Shown piece by piece: positions 1 through 7,612 of a DNA stretch of 64,000 bases. The notes under the pieces were generated by a model, which saw only the letters and a list, made by a program, of their open reading frames with translations, was not told the DNA's origin and ran no database searches. Source of the DNA: Candidatus Bathyarchaeota archaeon B24 (GTDB taxonomy: Archaea > Thermoproteota > CALKCG01 > B24). Each line of letters begins with the position of its first letter. Positions within the stretch are counted from its first letter, which is position 1. Made by a program: the position numbers and the translations under genes. Where the stretch lies: positions 26,897 to 90,896 of the forward strand of contig LUCB01000004.1 in the NCBI GenBank assembly GCA_001593865.1, written 5' to 3'.

Positions 1-1
1 A

Positions 2-529
2 GAGACTAGGCCACTCTACCAAGGGCTCATAACGGCTGAGGAGCTTGAAAAGGAGGGTATACCGTTCACGTTGATAATAGATGGAGCCGCTAGGTTTTTG
101 ATGAAGAAGGTGGATAAAGTGGTTGTAGGGGCAGATGCGGTAGCGGCTAACGGAGCGGTCGTGAACAAGATAGGTACGTCGATAATCGCTCTGGCTGCTC
201 ATGAAGCTAGAACTTTACTGTTCGTAGCTGCCGAAACCTATAAGTTTAGCCCAGAGACGTTAGTCGGCGAACTTGTTAAGATAGAGGAGAGACCTCCCGA
301 AGAGGTCGTATCGCCTGAGGTTTTTAAGCGTTGGAGGTATGGCTCGGTTAGAAACCCTGCTTTCGATGTAACGCCACCAGAGTATATAGACCTTATAGTA
401 ACAGAGAAGGGGATTATTCCTCCTCAAGCGGCTTTCACGATCATCAGGGACGAGCTTAGAGGGATGCCGTACGAGTTTCAAAGGAGATACAGCACGTACT
501 GGGAGAAAAGTCTGGAGCCTGAGGGCTAG
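2..529 (+). CDS. Ribose-1,5-bisphosphate isomerase (eIF2B alpha/beta/delta family), 5'-truncated
   Basis: The reading frame is open from base 2, where it encodes ETRPLYQG, a typical internal segment of the eIF2B-like isomerase family, so the gene begins before the window. Visible motifs are [17 protein letters not shown], which carries the family active-site Asp, and [20 protein letters not shown] near the C-terminus. The family includes MtnA, eIF2B regulatory subunits and archaeal R15P isomerase. The C-terminus resembles the R15P isomerases, which convert ribose-1,5-bisphosphate to ribulose-1,5-bisphosphate in archaeal AMP degradation. The AMP phosphorylase at 54983 supports this reading. 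An eIF2B-like translation role cannot be excluded from a partial sequence. Confidence 0.8.
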   Translation, partial: ETRPLYQGLITAEELEKEGIPFTLIIDGAARFLMKKVDKVVVGADAVAANGAVVNKIGTSIIALAAHEARTLLFVAAETYKFSPETLVGELVKIEERPPEEVVSPEVFKRWRYGSVRNPAFDVTPPEYIDLIVTEKGIIPPQAAFTIIRDELRGMPYEFQRRYSTYWEKSLEPEG

Positions 530-533
530 AAGA

Positions 534-1118
534 TTACTTGACCCATAGATTTTTGTAGACCAGCATAGCCATATCTTTTTTAGCCCTCTCGATTAGGAAG
601 TCGATAAACTCTTCAAACCCGTATTTTCCACCGGTCTCCGAGAGCCACCTGTTCACCGCGTCGGCATACAGCCTTTTTTCGAAAACCCTTGCCTTGGCGA
701 GTTGCATTATATTGTTATATGTTTCATCGTCTATCGGCTTGCCGTCTAATATTAGACCCGGGCAGACGCCTATCGCATCCTTATTCACCTCAATCCTCAA
801 GACCCTGCCGCCGGATGTCACGTAGAGAAACGGGTAGAATCGGCATGTCAAAGGCTTAAACTTGTGGATGATGCATAATCTATCGACATTAAACACGCAT
901 ACACCGTTTACATATCGCTTTAAACCTATGTAGCCTTCACCCTCTTTAAGACGTACTTTAGGCATCGTGCTCTTATAGCCAGCGGCGGGGTATAACCTCA
1001 AGAAGTATCGAGGCTTATAGCCACCGTAGTGCATTATACGCCAGATATCTAAGTGAGTTACCGGAACCCAGTATTTGCTACAACATATCCCGCACAGTGT
1101 GCACTTAAACCGGACCAT
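534..1118 (-). CDS. YkgJ-family cysteine-cluster protein
   Basis: This 194-residue protein opens with the CxxCxxCC cluster (C6, C9, C12, C13) that defines the YkgJ/UPF0153 family, which is thought to bind zinc or an iron-sulfur centre. A second group, CIIHKFKPLTCRFYPF near residues 77-92, adds further cysteines, as usual in the family. It is convergent with the upstream isomerase gene, with only a few bases between the stops. The family has no agreed biochemical function. No membrane segment is apparent. Confidence 0.8.
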   Translation of the reverse strand: MVRFKCTLCGICCSKYWVPVTHLDIWRIMHYGGYKPRYFLRLYPAAGYKSTMPKVRLKEGEGYIGLKRYVNGVCVFNVDRLCIIHKFKPLTCRFYPFLYVTSGGRVLRIEVNKDAIGVCPGLILDGKPIDDETYNNIMQLAKARVFEKRLYADAVNRWLSETGGKYGFEEFIDFLIERAKKDMAMLVYKNLWVK

Positions 1119-1237
1119 CTCCTCTAAACCTGAAGCCGAGGATAGACCTCTATAAAGTTTACACCGTTGACTAGGGAGTTTAGACGAAAAAGTTTAGCTA
1201 TTACTAGGCTATTAAACCATATTAGAGAGTGGGTGAA

Positions 1238-1927
1238 ATGGTGAAAGTTCGACCATTCAAAAACTTCGAGGGTGTTTATCAGATAATCTTGGACAGCGGT
1301 GAGAGGAGGCTTGCGACGGTAAACCTCGCCCCTGGTGTTCAGGTCTATGGCGAACGACTCGTGAAGGTTAAGGGAGTGGAGTATAGGCTTTGGGACCCCT
1401 ATAGGAGCAAGCTAGGCGCTGCCCTACTTAAAGGGCTTAGGCGTCTGCCGATCAAGAAGGGAGTTAAGGTTCTGTACCTAGGCGCGGCCGCTGGAACTAC
1501 CTTAAGTCACGTCAGCGACATAATCGGTGAAGACGGGATCGTATACGGAGTGGAGTTTAGCCCTAGGGCTATGAGAGACTTCATAAAGAGGGTATCGGCT
1601 CACAGAGAAAATGTCGTACCTATACTTGCAGACGCGAGGTTTCCGGAGAGATACCTCCCATATGTCGAAGAGGTTGACGTGATCTACTGCGACATAGCTC
1701 AGCCAGATCAAGCGAGGATCCTCTCCGATAACGCCGACTTCTACCTTGAAAAGGGAGGTAGTACCCTACTGGCCGTTAAGGCGAGAAGCATAGACGTATC
1801 TAGGAGACCGGTTGAGATCTTCAAGGAGGAGGCTAAAGTTCTACGAAGTAGAGGGTTTAAGGTCGAGGCGACGTTGAGGCTGGAGCCGTTCGATAAAGAC
1901 CATGTCTTAATACTTTCAAGAAGGTGA
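1238..1927 (+). CDS. flpA: Fibrillarin, box C/D sRNP 2'-O-methyltransferase
   Basis: The 229-residue product has the archaeal fibrillarin layout: N-terminal FEGVYQI, then a Rossmann methyltransferase domain with the SAM motif YLGAAAGTTLSHVSDII, followed by GVEFSPRAMRDF. Fibrillarin transfers methyl groups to ribose 2'-OH at sites selected by box C/D sRNAs, with L7Ae and Nop5. An in-frame GTG lies 9 bases upstream at 1229, but ATG 1238 matches the usual family N-terminus (MVKVRP) and follows a GGGTGA element. Two probable clients are in this window: the C/D sRNA near 13.6 kb and the guide inside the tRNA-Trp intron. Nop5 is not here. Confidence 0.95.
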   Translation: MVKVRPFKNFEGVYQIILDSGERRLATVNLAPGVQVYGERLVKVKGVEYRLWDPYRSKLGAALLKGLRRLPIKKGVKVLYLGAAAGTTLSHVSDIIGEDGIVYGVEFSPRAMRDFIKRVSAHRENVVPILADARFPERYLPYVEEVDVIYCDIAQPDQARILSDNADFYLEKGGSTLLAVKARSIDVSRRPVEIFKEEAKVLRSRGFKVEATLRLEPFDKDHVLILSRR

Positions 1928-1936
1928 AGGGGAGCG

Positions 1937-2596
1937 GTGGATGGATACGTAGCAGGGGTCGACGAAGCCGGTAGGGGATGTGTTATAGGACCTATGGTCG
2001 TGGCAGGGGTTTTGCTGAAGCTTGGAGCCCTAGAGACTCTTGAATCGAGCGGGGTGAAGGACTCTAAGAAGCTTACAGCAAAGACCCGAGAGCGTTTATA
2101 CGAGATCATTTTAAACGAGGCATCTAGGCTGATGTGCATCATAGTCGACCCGGCTACGATAGACAGATACGTTAGATTTAAGAGACGACTGGGCGGGTTA
2201 AATGCTCTCGAGCTTGAGGCTATGGTGGATATTCTGAGGGGGCTCAGGCCTAAGGAGGCTTACGTAGACTGTCCGGATAGAAACTTGAAGAGGTTTCTTA
2301 GAGAATTGAAGAGTAGGCTCTCTTGGAAGCTGGATATTAAGGTCGCTCATAAAGAGTTTGACGACCATCCGGCTGTCGCGTCGGCTTCCATCGTCGCGAA
2401 GGTTTTAAGAGATAGGATCGTGGAAAACCTTAGAGAGCTTTATGGAGACTTCGGAAGTGGGTATCCGTCAGACCCTAAAACTGTGAAATTTCTCGTAGAG
2501 GTCTATGAAGCAGGGCACGTACCGTCATGCGTGAGAAGAAGCTGGAAGCTTTCCAGGCTGGATAAATTCCTGACACGGGGCGTAGGTAGATATTGA
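1937..2596 (+). CDS. rnhB: Ribonuclease HII
   Basis: RNase HII cleaves RNA in RNA-DNA hybrids and removes single ribonucleotides from DNA. The N-terminus has the signature GVDEAGRGCVIGP with the first two catalytic acidic residues. YVDCPD near residue 110 and ASASIVAKVLRDRI near residue 150 are the other family blocks. At 219 residues it is full length. It starts at a GTG 9 bp after the fibrillarin stop, behind a GGGGAG element, and its stop overlaps the TTG start of trm1 (TTGA). Fibrillarin, rnhB and trm1 therefore look like one operon. Confidence 0.95.
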   Translation: MDGYVAGVDEAGRGCVIGPMVVAGVLLKLGALETLESSGVKDSKKLTAKTRERLYEIILNEASRLMCIIVDPATIDRYVRFKRRLGGLNALELEAMVDILRGLRPKEAYVDCPDRNLKRFLRELKSRLSWKLDIKVAHKEFDDHPAVASASIVAKVLRDRIVENLRELYGDFGSGYPSDPKTVKFLVEVYEAGHVPSCVRRSWKLSRLDKFLTRGVGRY

Positions 2597-3789
2597 AGGA
2601 GCTCATAGAGGTTAAAGAGGGACTTGTACGTCTCAAGCTTCCCCCTCAAGCCTTAAAGCCTTTGGGAGAGCGAAAACCTAAGCCTCCGGTTTTCTACAAT
2701 CCTGAAGCCGTCTTAAATAGAGACGTAGCCGTTCTCGTGGTGAGAACGCTTTCTAAGGCGGCTGGCGAAGGTTTACGGGTATGCGACGCCTTAGCAGGAT
2801 GCGGGGTCCGGGGTTTAAGGTTCTTAGCCGAGGGGCTCGGCGTAAAGGAAGCTGTCCTAAACGATTTGAACCCAGACGCCGTTAGGTTTATCCAGTTAAA
2901 CACCGAGATTAACGGCCTATCAGGAAGGGTGGAGATATACAACCTTGACGCGAGAGTGCTTCTTCTCGAGAGGAAGGTTAGGCTTCAGGGATTCGACTTC
3001 GTCGACATAGACCCCTTCGGTTCTCCGGCTTCCTTCGTCCAGTCGGCTGTGTTAAGCCTTAAGCCAGGGGGTGTTTTAGCGGCTACGGCTACAGATACCG
3101 CGCCGCTCTCGGGAACCTACCCTAGGGTTTGTCTTAGAAGATATTGGGCTAGACCTCTGAAGACGGAGTACTATCCAGAGGTTGCTGTGAGGATCCTACT
3201 GGGTTTCATAGCTAGAAACTGTACGACCGTAGATAGAGGGTTAGAACCGATACTCGTGCATAGGACTACGCAGTACATAAGAGTATATGCTAGAGTCCAC
3301 CGGGGCGTTAAGACGGCTGAGGAAACTATGAACAAAATGGGGTATCTAAACCATTGTTTCAGGTGTCTTCATAGGTTTTTCGTGGACCTCGATACTCCCC
3401 CGGGAGGGAAATGCCCAAACTGTGGCGACAGGTTGAGCTGGGCTGGTCCGTTGTGGATGGGTAGGATATTCGACGCAGACTTCTGCCATAAACTACGTGA
3501 AGAGTACATAACGAGCCATCTAAGTAGTAAAAGAGAACTTGGCAGGCTTATAGAGGCTATAGACGCCGAGTCTAGAGGCGCTGCGACGTACTACGTCACG
3601 GATAGAGTTTCCTCACTTCTTAAGGCGTCCCCGCCCGCTAAAAACATCATCATAGAGAACCTCAGGAAGATGGGCTATACGGCCACACCCACGCATTTCG
3701 ACGGGAAAGGGTTTAGGACGGATGCACCTATAAGGGATATAATCATGGTGTTTAAGAAGACTTCTGGGTCTTCAAAACCCACTCCATGA
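2593..3789 (+). CDS. trm1: tRNA (guanine26-N2)-dimethyltransferase Trm1
   Basis: Trm1 dimethylates G26 at the base of the tRNA anticodon stem. Diagnostic blocks are FYNPEAVLNRDVAV, the catalytic/SAM block DFVDIDPFGSPASFVQSA and ATATDTAPLSGTYP. A zinc-ribbon insertion (CFRC and CPNCGD) occupies residues 253-277. Length is 398 residues, normal for the family. The TTG start overlaps the rnhB stop codon, which suggests translational coupling. Its 3' end overlaps the convergent TFE-beta gene by 38 bases. The tRNA-Trp at 60.5 kb has G at position 26 and would be a substrate. Confidence 0.95.
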   Translation: MKELIEVKEGLVRLKLPPQALKPLGERKPKPPVFYNPEAVLNRDVAVLVVRTLSKAAGEGLRVCDALAGCGVRGLRFLAEGLGVKEAVLNDLNPDAVRFIQLNTEINGLSGRVEIYNLDARVLLLERKVRLQGFDFVDIDPFGSPASFVQSAVLSLKPGGVLAATATDTAPLSGTYPRVCLRRYWARPLKTEYYPEVAVRILLGFIARNCTTVDRGLEPILVHRTTQYIRVYARVHRGVKTAEETMNKMGYLNHCFRCLHRFFVDLDTPPGGKCPNCGDRLSWAGPLWMGRIFDADFCHKLREEYITSHLSSKRELGRLIEAIDAESRGAATYYVTDRVSSLLKASPPAKNIIIENLRKMGYTATPTHFDGKGFRTDAPIRDIIMVFKKTSGSSKPTP

Positions 3790-4123
3790 GTTTTCTGCAG
3801 TTTAGAGGAGATACTACGTCTTGGATGTTACATCTAGAGTTGTCTTCGCATACTAGGCAGGGGCTATCGAGTATCGGTAGGAGGGGATGGTTCTTTCTGA
3901 CCGGGTAAAGCCGGTAAGTCCATCTTTTGGATGAGTATTCTCGCTCCCGCCTTATAAGGTTCTTCTTCTCAAGCCTTATGGCGATTCTCGAACCCTCTCT
4001 GCTGGTGACCCCTATGAGCTTCCAGAGCTCGCTCTGTAAGATCCCCTTATCCCCGGCTTCGTTAACCAACTGAAGGGCTAACCGCTCGATCTCCCCTCTT
4101 TTTCTACCGCTGCTCGATGGCAA
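3752..4123 (-). CDS. Transcription factor E beta subunit / Rpc34(39)-like winged-helix Fe-S protein
   Basis: The N-terminal half is a winged helix (GILQSELWKLIGVTSREGSRIAIRLEKK). The C-terminus has four cysteines in PCLVCEDNSRCNIQDVV followed by SPLNCRKLMEWVL. That arrangement and the P-x-NC-x-x-x-x-EW ending match the Fe-S domain of Pol III subunit RPC34/39 and archaeal TFE-beta. These factors help open promoter DNA. The start is set by a strong GGAGGT six bases before TTG 4123. An upstream in-frame GTG at 4144 would overlap that ribosome-binding site. TFB lies next door on the same strand. The identification rests on motif recognition. Confidence 0.8.
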   Translation of the reverse strand: MPSSSGRKRGEIERLALQLVNEAGDKGILQSELWKLIGVTSREGSRIAIRLEKKNLIRREREYSSKRWTYRLYPVRKNHPLLPILDSPCLVCEDNSRCNIQDVVSPLNCRKLMEWVLKTQKSS

Positions 4124-4256
4124 AGAACAACCTCCTTCGAACACGAAGTATACATTAAAAATATAATGTGAGATGCATTAGGTAAATGTTTCTGTTAAAC
4201 TCCGCCACAACCCGGAGGTCCATCTGCCATAGATAACAGAGGGATATTGGGCTTCA

Positions 4257-5165
4257 TCATACCCAGACTATTATATCTATGTGCTTCAGAATGTTTGAGT
4301 ATCTGTTTCTGACAGTGACCTCTGTAACGTTAGCAACCTCGGCTATCTCCCGTTGGGTACGTCGGTCCCCGGTTACGACAGACGCTAAGTATATCGCAGC
4401 AGCGGCTACACCCGTGGGTCCTCTACCGCAAGTAAGCTTAAGCTCCGCAGCGGTCTTGACTATCTTATGAGCAATCTCTTCTGTTCTACCCTGGATCCCC
4501 AGCTGGTTTGAGAACCTAGATACATAAACGACCGGGTCGACCGGTGGAACGAACTCACCGAGCTCCTTGACTATGAAACGGTAGCTCCTAGCGATCTCCC
4601 TCTTACTTATCATGGTCACCTTCGATACTTCGTCTAGGGTCCTAGCTAAACCGCATAGTCTACACGCTAAGTATATAGAAGCCGCGACTATGCCTTGGAT
4701 GCTTCGACCACGTATGAGCCTCTTCTTAAGAGCCTTCCTGTAGATGACCGACGCCGTTTCAAGAACGTGTTTGGGAGTATTCAAGGACATCGAGATCTTA
4801 CTAAGCTCCGTAAGCGCGAACGCAAGGTTCCTCTCAGAAGAATCTGAAAGCCGAACTCTTCTCTGCCACTTACGGAGGTTATATATTTGAAGCGCTCTAG
4901 CAGGGTCCATCTTCTTTCGATAAGAAAATCTCCTCCAGTCGATCATAGTGGAGAGACCTTTATCGTGTATTGTATATGTGGTCGGCGCCCCTACCCTCGA
5001 GCGCTTATTCTTCTGTTCCTCATCAAACGCCCTCCACTCAGGACCGGTATCAGGTATCTTATCGTCCAAAACATAGCCACAGTTGGCGCATATGATCTCA
5101 CCGGTATCATAATCTTTTATAAAGTTATAACTACCGCATTCCGGACACTTCTTATCATCACTCAA
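4257..5165 (-). CDS. tfb: Transcription initiation factor B (TFB)
   Basis: TFB bridges TBP and RNA polymerase at archaeal promoters. The N-terminus is a zinc ribbon (CPECGSYNFIKDYDTGEIICANCGYVL). It is followed by the B-reader/linker region and two cyclin-like repeats, roughly residues 100-190 and 195-300, ending in a recognition helix (QREIAEVANVTEVTVRNRY). Length is about 302 residues. TTG 5165 is chosen because it lies 7 bases after an AGGAGG; an upstream TTG at 5171 has no spacer. Gar1 follows a few bases upstream on the same strand, a common archaeal pairing. Confidence 0.95.
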   Translation of the reverse strand: MSDDKKCPECGSYNFIKDYDTGEIICANCGYVLDDKIPDTGPEWRAFDEEQKNKRSRVGAPTTYTIHDKGLSTMIDWRRFSYRKKMDPARALQIYNLRKWQRRVRLSDSSERNLAFALTELSKISMSLNTPKHVLETASVIYRKALKKRLIRGRSIQGIVAASIYLACRLCGLARTLDEVSKVTMISKREIARSYRFIVKELGEFVPPVDPVVYVSRFSNQLGIQGRTEEIAHKIVKTAAELKLTCGRGPTGVAAAAIYLASVVTGDRRTQREIAEVANVTEVTVRNRYSNILKHIDIIVWV

Positions 5166-5189
5166 ACTCAAACCTCCTAAGGGGAAAGC

Positions 5190-5447
5190 CTACCCCTTGA
5201 AGTAGAGGGTTTTATCCACAAGCCCCCTTAGATCCTTAGTAGAAAGCGGCCTAATCACGGCATAAGGAGATTTCACGTTACCTATAACATCCACCACAAC
5301 CCCAACATACTTAAGGTTTCTATCGTAGACCCTTTCCCCCAGTCGAGGAACATGCTCACCGAGCTTTATTATGACCCTTCCTTGCTTGGATATGGTGAGA
5401 ACCTTACCGGCCGTGTATAGAGCCTTAGACTTTTTAGACTTCTTCAA
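5190..5447 (-). CDS. gar1: H/ACA RNP component Gar1
   Basis: This 85-residue basic protein forms the small beta-barrel of Gar1, which works with Cbf5, Nop10 and L7Ae in RNA-guided pseudouridylation. The segment GRVIIKLGEHVPRLGERVYD and the ending VGVVVDVIGNVKSPYAVIRP are typical. It starts at TTG and sits just upstream of TFB in the same direction, so co-transcription is likely. Cbf5 and Nop10 are not in the window. Confidence 0.9.
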   Translation of the reverse strand: MKKSKKSKALYTAGKVLTISKQGRVIIKLGEHVPRLGERVYDRNLKYVGVVVDVIGNVKSPYAVIRPLSTKDLRGLVDKTLYFKG

Positions 5448-5505
5448 GGGGGCGTGAAGTAAAGAGAGGAAAAGCTTAAATAAAGTTTTCTATTTTAAGG
5501 CGTCC

Positions 5506-5814
5506 TCATCTATGCCCGTATTCTGTTTTCTCGCTCCTCAGCCGCCTTATCTCCAAGGCAAGAGCCTTCAAAAGCTTGCTTTTAGAGGCAAACTTGTCTA
5601 CGATTATATATCCTCTTCTTCCCCACCAGATCCTTGGATATCTAGCGTCCCTCCTCAGCTGAAACTCAAGTTTCAGCCGTTTACAAGCCTCGACGAGCTC
5701 ACCGAGAGTCGGAGCCTCTACGGCTAAACTCCTCGGAACCTTCCTACCGAGTCGACGAGGAAGGTTAGCGTCCAAATACACAAGCCATACGACAGCTTTA
5801 CCAGGAAGCTTCAC
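5506..5814 (-). CDS. srp19: Signal recognition particle 19 kDa protein
   Basis: SRP19 binds helices 6 and 8 of SRP RNA and helps SRP54 assemble. The 102-residue product has the family N-terminus (VWLVYLDANLPRRLGRKVPR), the central LELVEAC-like helix region and the conserved RDARYPRIWWGRRGYIIVD block near residues 55-75. It starts at GTG 5814. It is followed downstream on the same strand by gar1 and tfb, forming a compact information-processing block. Confidence 0.93.
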   Translation of the reverse strand: MKLPGKAVVWLVYLDANLPRRLGRKVPRSLAVEAPTLGELVEACKRLKLEFQLRRDARYPRIWWGRRGYIIVDKFASKSKLLKALALEIRRLRSEKTEYGHR

Positions 5815-5849
5815 GGTAAAAACCTTGAGTGGTGAATAAATTTAAACCT

Positions 5850-7004
5850 TTACCGAGCAACCGATTTTGCCTCACCTGTTTTTCTCAGAAATCTCCTAGC
5901 GATGGCTGGACATAGGAGAACGGTTATTATCGCGAATATCACGATAGTTGAGTATACTTCTTCGGTTAGTAGACCGAGTTCCAGCCCTATCTTAGCCCCG
6001 GCTAGGATTAAACTAAGCCTTGCGGAGTGGAGGATGCCCATGGCTAGACCTGCGTTCGTCGATAAGCCGAGGATTTTACCAATAGCCGCTACTCCTAGAA
6101 GCTTGCCTCCGACCCCCATAGCTAGAAGAAGCAACAACATCGACAGCCATTCAGGTCTTATAAGCGCACGGATGTTCACCGTCAAACCCACAGCTATAAA
6201 GAACAGGGGGATGAAAAAACCGTATCCGAAGTCGGATAGACGTCTCTCCAAGGCGCCTCCTTTCACCGTGAGCTCTGATACGATAAGGCCCGCGAGGAAA
6301 GACCCTAGCACCATGTGGAAGCCTAGTATCTCGAAAACCACCGCGAGGAAGGCTATCAACGCGAAACATAACCTAACCTCGTAGTCGAAGTGTTCCCTTT
6401 CACCAGACCACTGCTGCATCTTTTCAGAGATGTTTAGCTTCCTCAACGTCACCGGTAGTATGAAAAGCGTCAACGCGAAGACTAGGGAAAACGCCAAGAG
6501 TATCAGAGTCGTGCCTCTTGAGGTCTCTAGAGACAGCGTCAGAAGGAACATGCTGAGGGTGTCTACTAGGAAGGCGGACTCTAGGGTTAGACGTTTGAAG
6601 TCTTTATCATGAGTGAGACCCCTTAGCACAGGTAGAACCACGCCTATCGAGGTAGTCGAGAGAAGAGTCCCGAGCAGTAGAGGGGGGACTCCTAAAAATA
6701 AGCCTAAAAGAGCGCCTAGGAGAAAAGGTGTCATCAAAGAGCCTAGAGCGAGTAAAACGCTGCCTTTACGGAACTCCTTCACACCCATCTCTAACCCGGC
6801 TAGAAACATGAGATACATGAGCCCAAAATCGGCTAGAAAGTCTAACCATATGTCGTAGGATATGATGTTCAAAACGGATTTACCGAGCATTATACCCGTT
6901 AATACCTCTAAGACTATGACCGGTAGGTCGAACCTACGCGACGCGATATACGTGATGAACACGGCCGAAAGTATCAACGCAAGGGCATATATCTCGGAAA
7001 GCAT
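5850..7004 (-). CDS. Kef/NapA-type cation:proton antiporter (CPA2 family)
   Basis: The 384-residue product is almost wholly hydrophobic, with about eleven or twelve predicted membrane spans, as in CPA2 sodium or potassium/proton antiporters. The segments GIMLGKSVLNII, FLAGLEMGVKEF and MVLGSFLAGLIVSEL match the family, the last at the unwound helix pair. There is no C-terminal TrkA-N domain, so it resembles NapA-type Na+/H+ exchangers more than Kef channels. The ion cannot be decided from sequence. It follows S8e on the same strand after a 96-bp gap that contains a hairpin. Confidence 0.85.
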   Translation of the reverse strand: MLSEIYALALILSAVFITYIASRRFDLPVIVLEVLTGIMLGKSVLNIISYDIWLDFLADFGLMYLMFLAGLEMGVKEFRKGSVLLALGSLMTPFLLGALLGLFLGVPPLLLGTLLSTTSIGVVLPVLRGLTHDKDFKRLTLESAFLVDTLSMFLLTLSLETSRGTTLILLAFSLVFALTLFILPVTLRKLNISEKMQQWSGEREHFDYEVRLCFALIAFLAVVFEILGFHMVLGSFLAGLIVSELTVKGGALERRLSDFGYGFFIPLFFIAVGLTVNIRALIRPEWLSMLLLLLAMGVGGKLLGVAAIGKILGLSTNAGLAMGILHSARLSLILAGAKIGLELGLLTEEVYSTIVIFAIITVLLCPAIARRFLRKTGEAKSVAR

Positions 7005-7042
7005 AACAGCTCAACCTCCCTTCTAAACCAAGACGAGGAATA

Positions 7043-7065
7043 ATTCCCGGGTTGGAAACGGGAAT
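7043..7065. other. Short hairpin between S8e and the antiporter
   Basis: ATTCCCG (7043-7049) and CGGGAAT (7059-7065) form a perfect 7-bp inverted repeat with a 9-nt loop. It lies just downstream of the S8e stop and upstream of the antiporter start, both on the minus strand. It could end the S8e transcript or structure the antiporter leader. No clear poly-T follows. Confidence 0.35.
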
Positions 7066-7100
7066 GAGGATTATGTTTAGGCTTCTAAGCCACTGTCTAC

Positions 7101-7493
7101 TTAGCTCTTACGCTCTATGAGAACAGCGTTCAATACGCCATCACAGCCGGGTTTGCTCGTTATCCTTGCAACACCGTATTCGGTTTCGACCAACGTGCCT
7201 TTAGTTATCACACCCCTCCGGTCGTAATCCCTATTAGCAGGGTTTTTTAACACCCGGAGGATCTTGCATTTAACGGTCTTGCCGGTCGCAGGGTCGCTGA
7301 GGTTTACTACGCTATCTTTAACGACCCTCACCTTAATGTTACCGCCCCTAACCCGGTCTATCTTAACCACTCTCTCGCCGAGGGTGGTCTCCGTCGGATA
7401 TCCTCCACGCTCATACTTTCTTCTTCCACGGTAAGGACGACTTTTTCCGCCTGTTCTCTTACGCTTATGTAGGTCGCTATGCCAGTAAGCCAA
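7101..7493 (-). CDS. rps8e: 30S ribosomal protein S8e
   Basis: The 130-residue basic protein has the S8e signature: an N-terminus with KRKRTGGKSRPYRGRRKYERGG, then VRGGNIKVRVV, and a late segment ANRDYDRRGVITKGTLVETE. It is a small-subunit protein found in archaea and eukaryotes. It begins at TTG 7493. The archaeal form is shorter than the eukaryotic one, as here. The GH4 gene is divergent from it. Confidence 0.95.
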   Translation of the reverse strand: MAYWHSDLHKRKRTGGKSRPYRGRRKYERGGYPTETTLGERVVKIDRVRGGNIKVRVVKDSVVNLSDPATGKTVKCKILRVLKNPANRDYDRRGVITKGTLVETEYGVARITSKPGCDGVLNAVLIERKS

Positions 7494-7552
7494 TAAATCA
7501 CCTTACTGAGAGGAATGCAGCGGATTTATTTAAACGTTAATGAAGACCCATC

Positions 7553-7569
7553 TGAACCGTCGAGGTTCA
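7553..7569. promoter_or_regulatory. Inverted repeat upstream of the GH4 gene
   Basis: TGAACC (7553-7558) and GGTTCA (7564-7569) form a perfect 6-bp dyad with a 5-bp spacer in the 119-bp divergent region between S8e and the GH4 gene. A TATA-like CTTTTAA lies downstream near 7584-7590, so a factor bound here could regulate the GH4 promoter. No regulator gene is adjacent, and chance is possible for so short a dyad. Confidence 0.35.
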
Positions 7570-7612
7570 TACATCATGTTAACGCTTTTAACCGGTTAGT
7601 AATGATCGAAAA

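Noticed and set aside
4200-4262. Box C-like ATGATGA on the minus strand after TFB
   Set aside because: It comes from the tandem stop codons of TFB, and no D or D' box follows at the right distance.
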